Origin: Thysanoteuthis rhombus
Lineage: Eukaryota; Mollusca; Cephalopoda; Oegopsida; Thysanoteuthidae
Assembly (NCBI GenBank): GCA_963457665.1
Contig: OY735207.1
Span: forward strand, 33,635,816 to 33,699,815
DNA length: 64,000 nt
Direction: 5' to 3'
A program made the translations under genes and the position numbers. Shown one piece after another: positions 50,224-56,768 of this stretch (its first letter is position 1; each line of letters starts with the position of its first letter). The notes below the pieces were generated by a model, which was not told where the DNA came from, did not search any database, and was given only the letters and a program-made list of their open reading frames with translations.

Positions 50224-51276
50224 GTATAGATCTAGTAAAATATCTTGCTAAGGTCCTCTTAAATGAGATGAAGAAGTGATACATGTCTGCATGGCGATGA
50301 AGATCTAGAATGGTTGAAATCCAGAATAAATTGCATATGACTATTTTCCCTTCTCTAAAAGGAAAACATTTGTTAGCAGTTCGAGCCCTTTAGCCAAGTA
50401 AGGCAGTCCATCTTGAACGACAGGTTAGCACTCCATCCCCCCAGTAAAAACTCAGTATTGTAACTAAACAATAAATTGTTTTGTTTATTTCTGATGTGAT
50501 TGTTGCACATGACCTTGGGAATTTCCACAAAGTTGAAGGCCTTCTTGAACTTGATAAATGCTACAGCAAGTGGAATTTTGTATTCTGTTGCTTTCTGTTT
50601 AAGTTGATTTATCAAGCAGAGATGGTCCATGGTCAAGTAGCTTCTTCTAAAGCCAGCTTGCTCCCACAGCTGGTTTACATCTAGCATTTGGTGATTTGGT
50701 TGATGATGATTTTTGTGAAAATTTCATAGATACACTTGAGTAGACTTATTGATCTATAGTTGTTGAGGTATTTCAGGTTTTCTTTTTTTATATAACAACA
50801 TTATGATTGCAGCACTCCAATCTATTGGGACTTTGTTTTAGGCATAAGTTGAATAGAATAGCTAGTTTCCAAATGATGATCTTACCAGCTTTTTTGAGAA
50901 ATTTGATGGTGATATTATCTGTTCCAGGGGCCTTTCCTGTCTTTGTTTGTTTGATGGCTTTTTCATTTCCCATACTTCTAGACAATCTTGAAACTGATTG
51001 CTTGCATCTTGCATATCCTATTCATTGTTTTGTTTCCTTGTTAGAAGGAGAAGAGTTTTTGGTAGAATTCTTGGGTACGTTAGTCAATCAGGTCTCCGTT
51101 AGTATATTAGTTATTGTTTCTGTCTTAATGCTTTTGAAATCCAAAATAAATATGCTACTAATTAAAAAAAGAAAAAGCAGTAAGTTCTGTACCTTTTCCA
51201 GAGATCCCCTCACAGCCAATTCCAGATTTTCAATATCCATTATCTTTTCTGACAGTCCTTTGTCAATGCCAAAGTC
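25448..51276 (-). CDS. CEP164: CEP164-like centrosomal coiled-coil protein, 22 exons, 5' end not found
   Basis: Twenty-two exons splice into an uninterrupted 877-codon frame ending in TGA. Every intron has an AG acceptor and GT donor, and all phases match. Fragment residues: 1-73 Ser/Ala-containing linker ending in an Ala run; about 74-440 continuous Glu/Lys/Gln/Leu heptad-like coiled coil; 440-740 Ser/Asp/Pro-rich, with an acidic DDDEDE patch at about 630; 740-877 a C-terminal region ending SSTPLKRTRPPRLRLDGNNQ and a short tail. From memory of the family, vertebrate CEP164 (about 1460 residues) has an N-terminal WW domain, a long central coiled coil and a C-terminus with SSTP and an LxLDxxNxI/VxVY-type end, which this resembles. 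CEP164 sits on distal appendages of the mother centriole and recruits TTBK2 for ciliogenesis. The WW domain is not seen here, so the N-terminus probably lies beyond the window or in unrecognised exons. Skipped exons and a different centrosomal coiled-coil family remain possible. Confidence 0.65.
25685..25830 (+). repeat. Unclassified intronic repeat D, copy 1
   Basis: Contains AACATGGATAGTTATGGGGC and GAGGTCCTCCAAATACCC. Shared, with divergence, with 33108-33258 (plus) and 40318-40440 (minus). In the last intron of the CEP164-like gene. No tRNA-like head or coding capacity seen. Confidence 0.7.
26400..26555 (-). CDS. CEP164: CEP164-like exon 21
   Basis: 156 nt, ends with 2 nt over. Acceptor ATATCTTTTAG, donor TTTGAA|GTATCC. 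Encodes DLLRDLRRIGNIKPTVSAAD and WLPEQRNPLP. The frame stays open about 75 bases past this donor, but the next exon supplies the family-like C-terminus, so splicing is preferred. Confidence 0.8.
27479..27527 (-). CDS. CEP164: CEP164-like exon 20, 49-nt small exon
   Basis: 49 nt, ends with 2 nt over. Acceptor TTTTTATTTCAG, donor GCAAA|GTAAGT. Encodes GPKLTPSNFSFQYVPA. Confidence 0.78.
28060..28160 (+). repeat. tRNA-like SINE head fragment in intron
   Basis: A-box-like TGGCTCAATTGTTAAGAG and a degraded B box (GGTTGTAATTTCAAATTAC) at tRNA-like spacing. No full body recognised. Confidence 0.45.
28382..28443 (-). CDS. CEP164: CEP164-like exon 19
   Basis: 62 nt, ends with 1 nt over. Acceptor TTTTTTCTAG, donor TAGAAG|GTAAGA. 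Encodes SNAHLVQQHNAKLGNRLALE. Confidence 0.8.
28560..28910 (-). repeat. Degraded tRNA-like SINE in intron
   Basis: The minus strand has an A-box-like TAGTACAATGATTAACAAGC and a B-box-like GAATTCAATTCTCACTGGG. The remaining part (28670-28900) is less AT-rich than the surrounding intron and is probably the body. Lies between exons 18 and 19. Confidence 0.4.
29047..29134 (-). CDS. CEP164: CEP164-like exon 18
   Basis: 88 nt, ends with 2 nt over. Acceptor TTTACTGCATCAG, donor GTGATGT|GTAAGT. Encodes CSNPLEAANAILQSNMVLSE and FPNHVTSDV. Confidence 0.83.
29135..30200. other. Intron 17, no element recognised
   Basis: AT-rich, with an A-rich stretch near 29735-29785. I see no exon or known repeat. 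Confidence 0.4.
30201..30380 (-). CDS. CEP164: CEP164-like exon 17
   Basis: 180 nt, phases 1 in and 1 out. Acceptor TTAATTTTCAG, donor ACATCAG|GTTTGC. Encodes KPELYVPSGISEPEVVSDNQ and HLRKIIGDLCKLIQNGS. Confidence 0.85.
30903..31165 (+). repeat. SINE, family B
   Basis: Shares GTTACCAGCACGGAAAACAG, GAGTTTTGGCCAAGGTTGTT, GCCATTGGGAAAGTCATGAA and an AGAGTCTACGGGAA end with the copy at 20424-20780. Lies in the intron between exons 16 and 17, antisense to the gene. Confidence 0.75.
31937..32078 (-). CDS. CEP164: CEP164-like exon 16, acidic
   Basis: 142 nt, ends with 1 nt over. Acceptor TCTCTCTATGAAG, donor ATCAAAT|GTAAGT. Encodes PVMESDNDSVVEAPLPNSHL and the acidic EADDDEDEQSTTDDDSY patch. Confidence 0.8.
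32655..32890 (+). repeat. Intronic minisatellite, about 40-50 bp unit
   Basis: Five or so diverged tandem units built on GGGGAGATTTCTTTTCAATT followed by TTAAGGGTCAAAAT-type sequence. Lies between exons 15 and 16. Confidence 0.75.
33108..33258 (+). repeat. Unclassified intronic repeat D, copy 2
   Basis: Contains CAATATGGACAGTTATAAGG and GTAGTCCTCCAAATACCC, and a GGTATTATGAC block. Aligns by eye with copies at 25685 and 40318. Confidence 0.7.
33385..33537 (-). CDS. CEP164: CEP164-like exon 15
   Basis: 153 nt, phase 0-0. Acceptor TTTACCAAAG, donor GCACAG|GTAATT. Encodes SASSALLEELRNNLENIIQK and a CMHADRDRIQGGNKKK basic end. Confidence 0.85.
34054..34287 (+). repeat. Minisatellite, about 48-bp unit, next to exon 14
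   Basis: Five diverged units of a purine-rich repeat typified by AAAGAAAGTTAGGTAGT and a GGTAGGAAGAGAGAGGGC half. A single unit also occurs at about 60042-60087. The array ends about 16 bases from the exon 14 donor. Confidence 0.8.
34303..34343 (-). CDS. CEP164: CEP164-like exon 14, 41-nt small exon
   Basis: 41 nt, completes a split codon (His) and encodes LPASLAQRNNITK. Acceptor TTTTTTCTTCCAG, donor ACAAAA|GTAATT. It is the only exon found whose phases (1 in, 0 out) join exons 13 and 15. A minisatellite begins about 16 bases past its donor. Confidence 0.75.
34882..35069 (-). CDS. CEP164: CEP164-like exon 13
   Basis: 188 nt, ends with 1 nt over. Acceptor TTTTGTTTCAG, donor GCTGCAC|GTGAGT. 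Encodes SDLKTKIEENQDNLSISNIC and the basic/Ser KRRKSVPCLSSM patch. Confidence 0.85.
36081..36199 (-). CDS. CEP164: CEP164-like exon 12
   Basis: 119 nt, ends with 2 nt over. Acceptor TTATCTTTTAG, donor GAAGAG|GTATGA. Encodes NINIHHDSELRDSELKMVDG and SSDELMKDSFLAQQK. Confidence 0.85.
36845..36913 (-). CDS. CEP164: CEP164-like exon 11
   Basis: 69 nt, phase 0-0. Acceptor CTTCCGTAG, donor ATATATG|GTGAGT. Encodes EMNLKERKQMYQLQQNEIMQ, the end of the long coiled coil. Confidence 0.85.
37596..37679 (-). CDS. CEP164: CEP164-like exon 10
   Basis: 84 nt, phase 0-0. Acceptor CTTTGAATAG, donor CTCAAG|GTTTGT. Encodes KNSLAKMTHELDIWRTELEK. Confidence 0.85.
38185..38465 (+). mobile_element. LINE 3' end fragment (reverse-transcriptase ORF C-terminus)
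   Basis: One frame reads KWRWAGYVARMADNR and, after stops, TRWRDELDKFRKYW and VWRILGRFVPNDRRL. This is the tail typical of RTE/Jockey-type LINE ORF2 proteins (WAGHVARM...RW, then RW..D). Stops break the frame. The same segment lies on the minus strand at 12250-12520. Antisense to the CEP164-like gene, in intron 9. Confidence 0.7.
38825..38968 (-). CDS. CEP164: CEP164-like exon 9
   Basis: 144 nt, phase 0-0. Acceptor TTTATTCTTAG, donor CTAGAG|GTATAT. Encodes ERIQKQSLEKMLSAELETIK and HTKQIEKLRQDFANEK. Confidence 0.9.
39404..39526 (-). CDS. CEP164: CEP164-like exon 8
   Basis: 123 nt, phase 0-0. Acceptor TTTTTATAAACAG, donor GAACAA|GTGAGA. Encodes LDVVLKQRHEDLRQQHQNEI and YNQTIERMKEDFKEQ. The spacing of Gln/His and Glu/Lys resembles the matching part of vertebrate CEP164. 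Confidence 0.9.
39600..39935. repeat. Unclassified GC-richer insert in intron 7
   Basis: About 335 bases clearly less AT-rich than the flanking intron, with sharp edges and no open frame or pol III boxes that I recognise. Probably an old repeat. Confidence 0.4.
39961..40080 (-). CDS. CEP164: CEP164-like exon 7
   Basis: 120 nt, phase 0-0. Acceptor TTTTTGATAG, donor GAAAGGA|GTAAGT. Encodes ELIELQKSHEKLHGENMKFQ. Confidence 0.88.
40318..40440 (-). repeat. Unclassified intronic repeat D, copy 3
   Basis: On the minus strand: GGTATTATGACTAAGTTCAA, TATGGACAGTTATAGGGTTT and GCATGAGTTGCAGTTGGC. Matches copies at 25685 and 33108. Confidence 0.7.
40749..40925 (-). CDS. CEP164: CEP164-like exon 6
   Basis: 177 nt, phase 0-0, fragment residues 197-255. 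Acceptor GTGCTTTAG, donor GAAAAG|GTAAAA. Encodes VKNAVQEEEEKLANEKQMQL and YYEELEQLKMELQEEHEDKM. Confidence 0.9.
41130..42165. other. Intron 5, probable unclassified repeats
   Basis: Bases 41130-41960 are less AT-rich than neighbouring introns and look like degraded inserted elements. I cannot assign them. Confidence 0.35.
42169..42286 (-). CDS. CEP164: CEP164-like exon 5
   Basis: 118 nt, completes the split codon (Lys) and ends in phase 0. Acceptor TTTGTTTGTCAG, donor ATAAAA|GTAATG. Encodes EELDASLDKIREEISRLHQE. Confidence 0.88.
43006..43103 (-). CDS. CEP164: CEP164-like exon 4
   Basis: 98 nt, ends with 2 nt over. Acceptor TTTTTCTGCAG, donor ATTAA|GTAAGT. Encodes NKERKLIELKDDIEEEVVEE and a Lys-rich continuation. 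Confidence 0.85.
43553..43840 (-). repeat. SINE, family B
   Basis: On the minus strand: GGAAATGACATCAGTGAACT, GAGTTCAAGTTTCAGCC, TGCCCTTGGGAAAGTAATGG and GACTGCCTTACAGG in reverse complement. This is the same order as 20424-20780. In intron 3, same strand as the gene. Confidence 0.75.
44007..44157 (-). CDS. CEP164: CEP164-like exon 3, coiled-coil start
   Basis: 151 nt, fragment residues 74-124. Acceptor GTATTTCCAG, donor AGACAG|GTTTGT. Encodes LEASKLKFEEEEEEEKEKLE and an IQELQEEMDEEIRKAEMEM helix. Confidence 0.9.
44158..46436. other. Intron 2, includes a probable old element
   Basis: Bases 45700-46330 are GC-richer, with plus-strand open frames (46020-46274 and 46234-46577) that do not match any domain I know. 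Probably a degraded retroelement, orientation unclear. The remainder is AT-rich intron. Confidence 0.35.
46437..46573 (-). CDS. CEP164: CEP164-like exon 2
   Basis: 137 nt, enters in phase 0 and leaves with 2 nt over. Acceptor TTTTCTAG, donor AGAAAG|GTAATA. Starts DFEGTLSMKSSARDEGAGKM and ends with RANLAAAAAER, the lead-in to the coiled coil. Confidence 0.85.
46878..46905. repeat. (AAT)n microsatellite
   Basis: About eight AAT units, in intron 1. Confidence 0.9.
48292..48363 (-). repeat. 36-bp tandem duplication at LINE 3' end
   Basis: Two copies of a unit with AATTCATAGTAAGGTGACAC (plus strand), differing at a few bases, at the 3' boundary of the LINE remnant. Confidence 0.8.
48300..49960 (-). 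mobile_element. Non-LTR retrotransposon (CR1/L2/Jockey-like) reverse-transcriptase remnant
   Basis: Minus-strand reading order: IISTFNANKSTGP near 49270 (RT entry motif), QFGLHPEYSTEHALINL near 49030, CGIFVDFQKAFDT near 48920 (RT catalytic motif A, first Asp kept), CHIKYLGVYIDEFIDC near 48690, and the C-terminal MLYGCQVWGLSSHSMLKKIE segment at 48480-48541. Frames are broken by several stops. It lies in intron 1 of the CEP164-like gene, same strand. Confidence 0.8.
50176..50221. repeat. (TA)n microsatellite
   Basis: About 23 TA units between the two LINE remnants. Confidence 0.95.
50370..51060 (-). mobile_element. RTE-like LINE reverse-transcriptase remnant
   Basis: Minus strand: KAIKQTKTGKAPGTDNITIK near 50950 (RT entry motif), KLAILFNLCLKQ near 50850, QAGFRRSYLTMDHLCLINQL near 50650, and AVAFIKFKKAFNFVE near 50550. 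In the last motif the first catalytic Asp of the usual FxDFxKAFD reads Lys and the second reads Asn, so the enzyme would be dead. It belongs to a different family from the neighbouring LINE at 48.3-49.96 kb. Confidence 0.8.
51193..51276 (-). CDS. CEP164: CEP164-like exon 1 (first recognised)
   Basis: 84 nt, phase 0 to 0, fragment residues 1-28. Acceptor TACAATTCAG, donor GGAAAAG|GTACAG. Begins DFGIDKGLSEKIMDIENLEL. The preceding exon was not found; the exon sits just upstream (in gene direction) of the LINE remnants in intron 1. Confidence 0.75.
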
Positions 51277-52299
51277 CTGAATTGTAAAAGAATTAGAAAT
51301 GATTAGAGAAAAAGAAAAAAAAGGATCCTCATAAATACATCTTAAACATAGCATTTTTTTGATTATCAATCAGTTAAAACAAAGTTTAAAAAAAGACAGA
51401 CAAAAATGAAGATATTGTTATAAAAAATATTATAAAAGTACCCCACCTCAGAATTTCAAAGCAAGACAGAAAAAAACATTAATTTATATCAATTCTGTTT
51501 AATAAAATATCAGGTGTGAGTGACATGTTATTTTCACTCCATAGTAATGGAATGGAATGGTATAAATCTACTTTTTCCTCTGCTCTGTCTCCTTGCAAGA
51601 TATCTGGTCACTGGCATACCACAATAAATGATGAAGAATAGAGTGGGTGACTAAGCACTTGGTCAAAGTACTATCCATAACTAAAAAAACCCTACCCAGC
51701 AAAAAGAGCAAAAAAAAAAAAAAAACTTATCCCTGCAGTCAACTTTGACAGGGTGCCAATAATGATCAATTTATATCAATTTATTAATGCGTACCTATGA
51801 AGTTCATACTTTCAACATCCTCATATTCCCAGCAAAACACATTTGCCTGACTGTCATAAGTTACTTTATTATCTATGGACTCAGGGATCTTACTATGGAA
51901 TAGAGGTTAGTAAACTAATTTTGCTGACTATTGTGAGTTAAATCCTCACCAAGTGCTTCACACTAGTGGCCTTGTGAAAGACTAAGCTAGCCTAGTGAAT
52001 AAATAGCTATTACCATGAATGAAAGATTGTATAAGCATAGAAATATTCATTTGCGATGTTTAATGATGATAATAATGATATTAAAAAGAGAATCAAGATC
52101 AATTTTTAAACATTGTTTAGCCACAATCAAGTTTTTAGTCATGGACAAATTCATCTTTTTTCCCCCCACAGTCAAGGTATTGCAAAATATAAAAATTTGA
52201 ATTGAACAGAGAAGTCAGGAACTGCAGAATATTTTTTCATGAGTAATATGGCTTTGCAGAAAGTGTGTGTAAAAATACATATGTATACATATAATAGAT
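51277..52299. other. Upstream intron or flank, possible SINE fragment
   Basis: No further CEP164-like exon was recognised. Bases 51905-52020 hold a weak B-box-like GAGTTAAATCCTCACC and a CTTGTGAAAGACTAAGC tail like that of the 5S-derived element. Confidence 0.4.
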
Positions 52300-52500
52300 G
52301 TTGGATCAACAAGTCTGTAGCCCAACACCATTATTGACTGAGTTTGGGACTGAACTATTCATTGTATAATGTTCTTTTCTAATGATTAAAACAGAAGTCT
52401 GGGGCTAAGTTCAATGACAAGGAAGGAGAATATACTGAAAATCAATTATTTTTTGAGTAAAATGCTTCTTTCAACATTACGCTACAGACTTATTGATGAA
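52300..52500 (+). repeat. Transposon-like repeat fragment, copy 2
   Basis: CAAGTCTGTAGCCCAACACC, TGACAAGGAAGGAGAATATA and GAGTAAAATGCTTCTTTC match the block at 17700-17875. Confidence 0.5.
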
Positions 52501-52503
52501 CCT

Positions 52504-52523
52504 ATATATATATATATATATAT
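52504..52523. repeat. (TA)n microsatellite at SINE tail
   Basis: Ten TA units immediately before the SINE 3' end. Confidence 0.85.
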
Positions 52524-52526
52524 GTA

Positions 52527-52800
52527 TGCATATAATCATTAAGAAATCCATATCTAATCCAACAGAATAATCATGAATGCATTACATTATTTGAAACTCT
52601 ATTTGAAATAAGCTCTTGTTATTACGCAGTGAATATGTCATTTGGCTCAGACAGTGTAAATAGAATAAACAATCAAAGAAATGTGCTGCTGCATGAATCA
52701 AACCTGCAACTGATAAGAAGCCACCTTAATATCTCACCATTGAACTTAACAAGGTGCTGATAAGTCGAAGGCCCAAATAACCAACATATATAAATATTCA
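52527..52800 (-). repeat. tRNA-derived SINE, left arm of inverted pair
   Basis: Same family as 6543-6790. On the minus strand: GGGCCTTCGACTTATCAGCA, then GCAGGTTTGATTCATGCAGC (B-box region), then the AATAGAATAAACAATC body block. Confidence 0.8.
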
Positions 52801-52904
52801 AATAATATAATGCATTTATGATTATTCTGTCAGATTATACATCCATTTTTTAATAATGTAATAGTCCACATTGACAAATAATAGAGCAGATATACAGTGA
52901 ATGA

Positions 52905-53130
52905 AAAAGATAAGATATGAACATCAAGCAGCTATTTGGGCCTCCGACTCATCAGCGGACTGTTTAACTCATGCGTAAAAGCGTGCCACTTCAAGGTGGC
53001 TTCCTATTAGTCGCAGGTTTGATTCCTGCAGGAGCTCATTTCTTCGGTTGTTTATTCTATTTATGTTGTCTAGGCCAAATGACACACGCTCAGTTTCAAA
53101 TAATATAACGCATTTATAATTATTTATCAC
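52905..53130 (+). repeat. tRNA-derived SINE, right arm of inverted pair
   Basis: Reads GGGCCTCCGACTCATCAGCG, ACTGTTTAACTCATGCGTAA (A-box region), GTCGCAGGTTTGATTCCTGC (B-box), then TTCTATTTATGTTGTCTAGG and the ATATAACGCATTTATAATTA tail. Head-to-head with 52527-52800. Confidence 0.85.
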
Positions 53131-53239
53131 ATATAGACAAGCTACAATTCAAAATTGTAAATATATGTTTCCTATGTCTGAATTTTGTTAGACGGGGTGT
53201 ATTAAACATAATGAATGATATGGCTGGATTATTATCTTT

Positions 53240-54065
53240 GTCTAAGAGTTCATTTTTTCACAACGTTTAGGCTGTGTATCCTCCAGTTATCACCCATTAT
53301 TGTTGGTTATAGAAAGTGGTATTACCTGAACAAAACGGGCACTCAGGACATCTGTATACCATGAACCCACTATCACATGGTGGTACCTGAACTATGACCC
53401 TAACTACCCAAACAACACAAAAACAGACACAAGAAGACACCTACAACACCGGGCAAAACATATCAGCAGTGACCCGGATATTTACAAACACAAGATGTTT
53501 AGTATAAGAAACAATCTCCTGAGCAACAATTACCCAGCCAATCTGATTACAAAAATAACTCACACAGACCCCAGATGGCACAATGAAACCAAATCCCAAC
53601 TCCACAGTCACTCTCCCATACTAAGGTGTTTCTGCGGAAATTAGAAGATTGTGCCTCAGTACAAGATTCCACAGTGGAACCACCCTATACTCACACCTTC
53701 CCAAAACTAAACCACCCATTGAAAAAAAAAAAAAAACATGACCTAGAAATTGCATATATTGGATTCTGTGTGACTATGTTGGATATCATAAAGGCAAAAC
53801 ATGCCAGCCTGTGAAAATAAAAATTAAAGAGTACAGGAAAGCCATAACATGCAGCGACACATACAAGTCTGACACCACATTTTGAGAGAGTGGGATGGGC
53901 ACAGGCCCCTATGGGAGGAAGTACGGATTATTGACAGGAAGAACAATTGGCGAATACAACTGAAGGAAACAGCACATGTACTTTCTCCAGTCAAACCTAT
54001 TAGTCGACTGAGCATTGATATGAAAAGCATCTGGGAGCCTTCTCTCATAAATAGCCACAACATAT
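53240..54065 (+). mobile_element. Penelope-like retroelement remnant with GIY-YIG-type end
   Basis: One frame gives YHEPTITWWYLNYDPNYP, then RRHLQHRAKHISSDPD, then LLSNNYPANLI. This is the order seen at the end of Penelope reverse transcriptases (SVYRKPTHT.RYLN, HRA...I, L..NGYP). Further on, after frame breaks and an A-run near 53730, one frame gives KIKEYRKAITCSDTYKSD and another HRPLWEEVRIIDRKNNW, IQLKETAHV and ISRLSID. This resembles the C-terminal GIY-YIG endonuclease of Penelope elements (EHQRAV, then W..V.I.DRE.NW..R.IKEA). It is truncated at the 5' end and inactive. I saw no Penelope long terminal repeats. Confidence 0.7.
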
Positions 54066-55037
54066 CATATACAATATACTTTCTTTTCTTTGTTTCGTAT
54101 TTTTAAATTTATGAATTTGTATTCAGTCCATACTTCTTTAAAAAAAATTGTGAAATTTCGACAACTGCAGCTAGGGAGATAATTTTAGAACCCAAAGATT
54201 ACAATAATTACAAATTCGAGACTAATCCTCTTATCTATTGTTTGTTTAATTTCAACTCAATACTAGTTCTTCCATTACAATATACTTCTTAGTCCGTTAT
54301 GTCTGAGAGTTCATAGTATTCTTTTTAAAGAGAAAAAGTACGCTGATCTAAGGTAAAACAATTCATTCGATGAAATTCTAGATAAAAGACCACATTCAAT
54401 TTTATCTAATTTCTCATTGAACTAAGTGCTGTGATGAAAAATTATTTTTGACTCGCTTTGTGCTGAAAATTGCTTCTTGAATACAATAAGTTTATCTTTC
54501 TACCATTGCTTAAAAAACAAACTTTTCTTTATTAAAGTAATACAGATAGAATGCTTATTCAAACATATACACAAGTTGTATAGACATACTCAGTATAAAG
54601 CTTATGTACTTGTTATAATTCATGAAAAAAAATCATGGATATATCTGAATTTTTCAGCATTTGTTCTTTTTAAAATAAATTTCTTTAAAATAATACATTC
54701 AATTATTTTATATTATTTCTATTCAAGCGAGCAGATAAGGATATAAAGTCTAAAATTATATTTTGTTCTCTCCTTATCCGAATCTAAACCATTTTTTTAA
54801 AAAGCAAATTATGTTCAGCTGGTGATGCCCCTACCAAACAGGAATCGGTCAGTTTTCTGTATTTTGAAAATCTTTTCTTATGCTGTGAAGGTTGAAACAA
54901 CTGTTCAAGTTTTGCTACCTCTGGAAATACTTATCAAAAAGACAAACCTCAAAGTCCTCGACTCAATGTAATCAGAGAGGGAGTGGTTTCAAATGCTACA
55001 TAGGGGCAGTGGGTGATGAAATATTTTGTAAACGAAA
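54066..55037. other. Unannotated AT-rich DNA
   Basis: Short open frames (54477-54746 and 54892-55083, plus) show no recognisable domain. Confidence 0.4.
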
Positions 55038-55125
55038 CACCACAGAAGATGAAAATATAAGTTTCAACAAATATTCAATATAGTAAATATGTCATCCCAA
55101 ATAGGAGATGATCTGTCATAAAATA
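55038..55125 (+). repeat. Direct repeat E, copy 1
   Basis: GATGAAAATATAAGTTTCAA, then AAATATGTCATCCCAAATAG, matches 56437-56515, about 1.4 kb downstream, in the same orientation. Confidence 0.75.
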
Positions 55126-55230
55126 TTTGGTAAACTTGTGGAGTGAAGCTTGGGGTATGCAATTGTTCATTTGCATGTCCAATTCTTTGTCTCTAAAGCA
55201 CAATTAAACAAACAAAGAGTCACTCTGCTC

Positions 55231-55233
<3 letters not shown>

Positions 55234-55283
<50 letters not shown>
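55234..55283. repeat. (TA)n microsatellite
   Basis: About 25 TA units. Confidence 0.95.
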
Positions 55284-55290
<7 letters not shown>

Positions 55291-55339
55291 TATGAAATTA
55301 TGTACACTAGGTAATTCCTGTGGAAAAAATGAATGGATA

Positions 55340-55825
55340 TACAGGTTCCCCCAGTAATTTGAAAGGAGAGTGTCCCTCTAAAAGCTTTTTGTATGCCGAA
55401 ATGGCATAAAGCGAAGACATGATTGCCATTAATTTAAAGGGAAAAAATTTTTGAGCATCGTTGAACACCCCAAAATAGCAAGGATGGTATATCAGGCCAA
55501 ACCACAAGAGGTCATGGCAGATACAGGCAACTGGGGTGAAGAAAAGAAAAGGGTTTGTGCTGCCTCTATAATGGCTTGATGCTAAACAAAAATGGAACAC
55601 TATTTTTGCTTTCAAAAAAAGTGGCATAAATCAAATTTTTGAAAAACAGGATTACATTTTTTTGAATTCTTTTAGATGTTTTCTATGTTAAAAAAAAGTA
55701 ACTAAAATAATTTCTTCCGATGGAAGGATCCATTGTTCAAAATGGTAGGTAGGAGATATTTTATCAGTAAACTTGTTACCCTAATGTGGAAGAGTCTATG
55801 ATTACAGAAAGAAAATGAAGTAAGC
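55340..55825 (+). repeat. MITE-like dispersed repeat, copy 4 (most complete)
   Basis: Starts CAGGTTCCCCCAGTAATTTG, then TATGCCGAAATGGCATAAAG, AGGATGGTATATCAGGCC, GTGCTGCCTCTATAATGGCT and AAAAAGTGGCATAAATCAAA, then AACAGGATTACA. The CGAAATGGCATAAAGCG block and the closing AAGTGGCATAAATCAAATTT block are inverted relative to each other. The 3' flank to 55825 is also shared with copy 3. No transposase. Confidence 0.7.
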
Positions 55826-56074
55826 TCATATAATTGTAAATATTTGTTAGTACACTCCAGAAATGGAAAGCTGTAATAATTTACTTTAGACCTGATATCT
55901 GTAATTGATCTCAATCTATCAGTACTCATATAGTACAGCCACTTTTATTCGTAATAGAAAGAGTTGTTAGCCCTGAAAACTATTACCTAGCAAAGAGGTG
56001 AATCTATAGTTATGGACAGAGAAAGGAACAGAAAAGGTCATGCTGTTCATTTTTGTATTTATATATATGTGTAT

Positions 56075-56178
<104 letters not shown>

Positions 56179-56436
56179 GGTATGGTTCTGATAACTGAAT
56201 GTAGACAAGGTAGTAGTGTACTCCTAACAGACATCAGCACTCGGTAAAATGCCAAGATTTGAATGCTGATTTTCATTTTCTAGGCAGGCAAGCTGTTTGA
56301 ACTCAGAAGATTGGTACAACCCAATCTTTCTACCCACATTTTCCAAGCCATACTAAGCATAGAACAAAGACATAATTAGATGAAATCTGATTTATCATAC
56401 CTCATTCCAGCACCATAGAAACTTAACTGTGATAAT

Positions 56437-56515
56437 ACCAAAGAAAATGAAAATACAAGTTTCAACAAATTTCAAATGAGTAAATATACCATCTCAAACA
56501 GCTAAAAGATCATGG
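56437..56515 (+). repeat. Direct repeat E, copy 2
   Basis: AAATGAAAATACAAGTTTCA, then GTAAATATACCATCTCAAAC; matches 55038-55125. Confidence 0.75.
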
Positions 56516-56768
56516 ACATTTCTTTTTCTCAAAAACAAAAACAAATCAAGCAGTAGTAATGCCCGAAAATGCAATATAACATAATAGAAAAACATGCAAC
56601 AAGAGATAAAGTTTTTATATTTTTATAAAACTTTATTGAAAGTTCTGAAAAACTGATACAAAACAAGCTTTATTCAGCAATATGCAATAAAAAAACTGTG
56701 CAATCACCCAACCAAGTTTAAAAAAATACAGAATAGATCATAAATTAGGGAGTAGATTTTTTTAACTA

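Noticed and set aside
54892..55083. 63-codon plus-strand frame as a possible exon
   Set aside because: No domain, no clear splice signals, and the end of it falls in direct repeat E.
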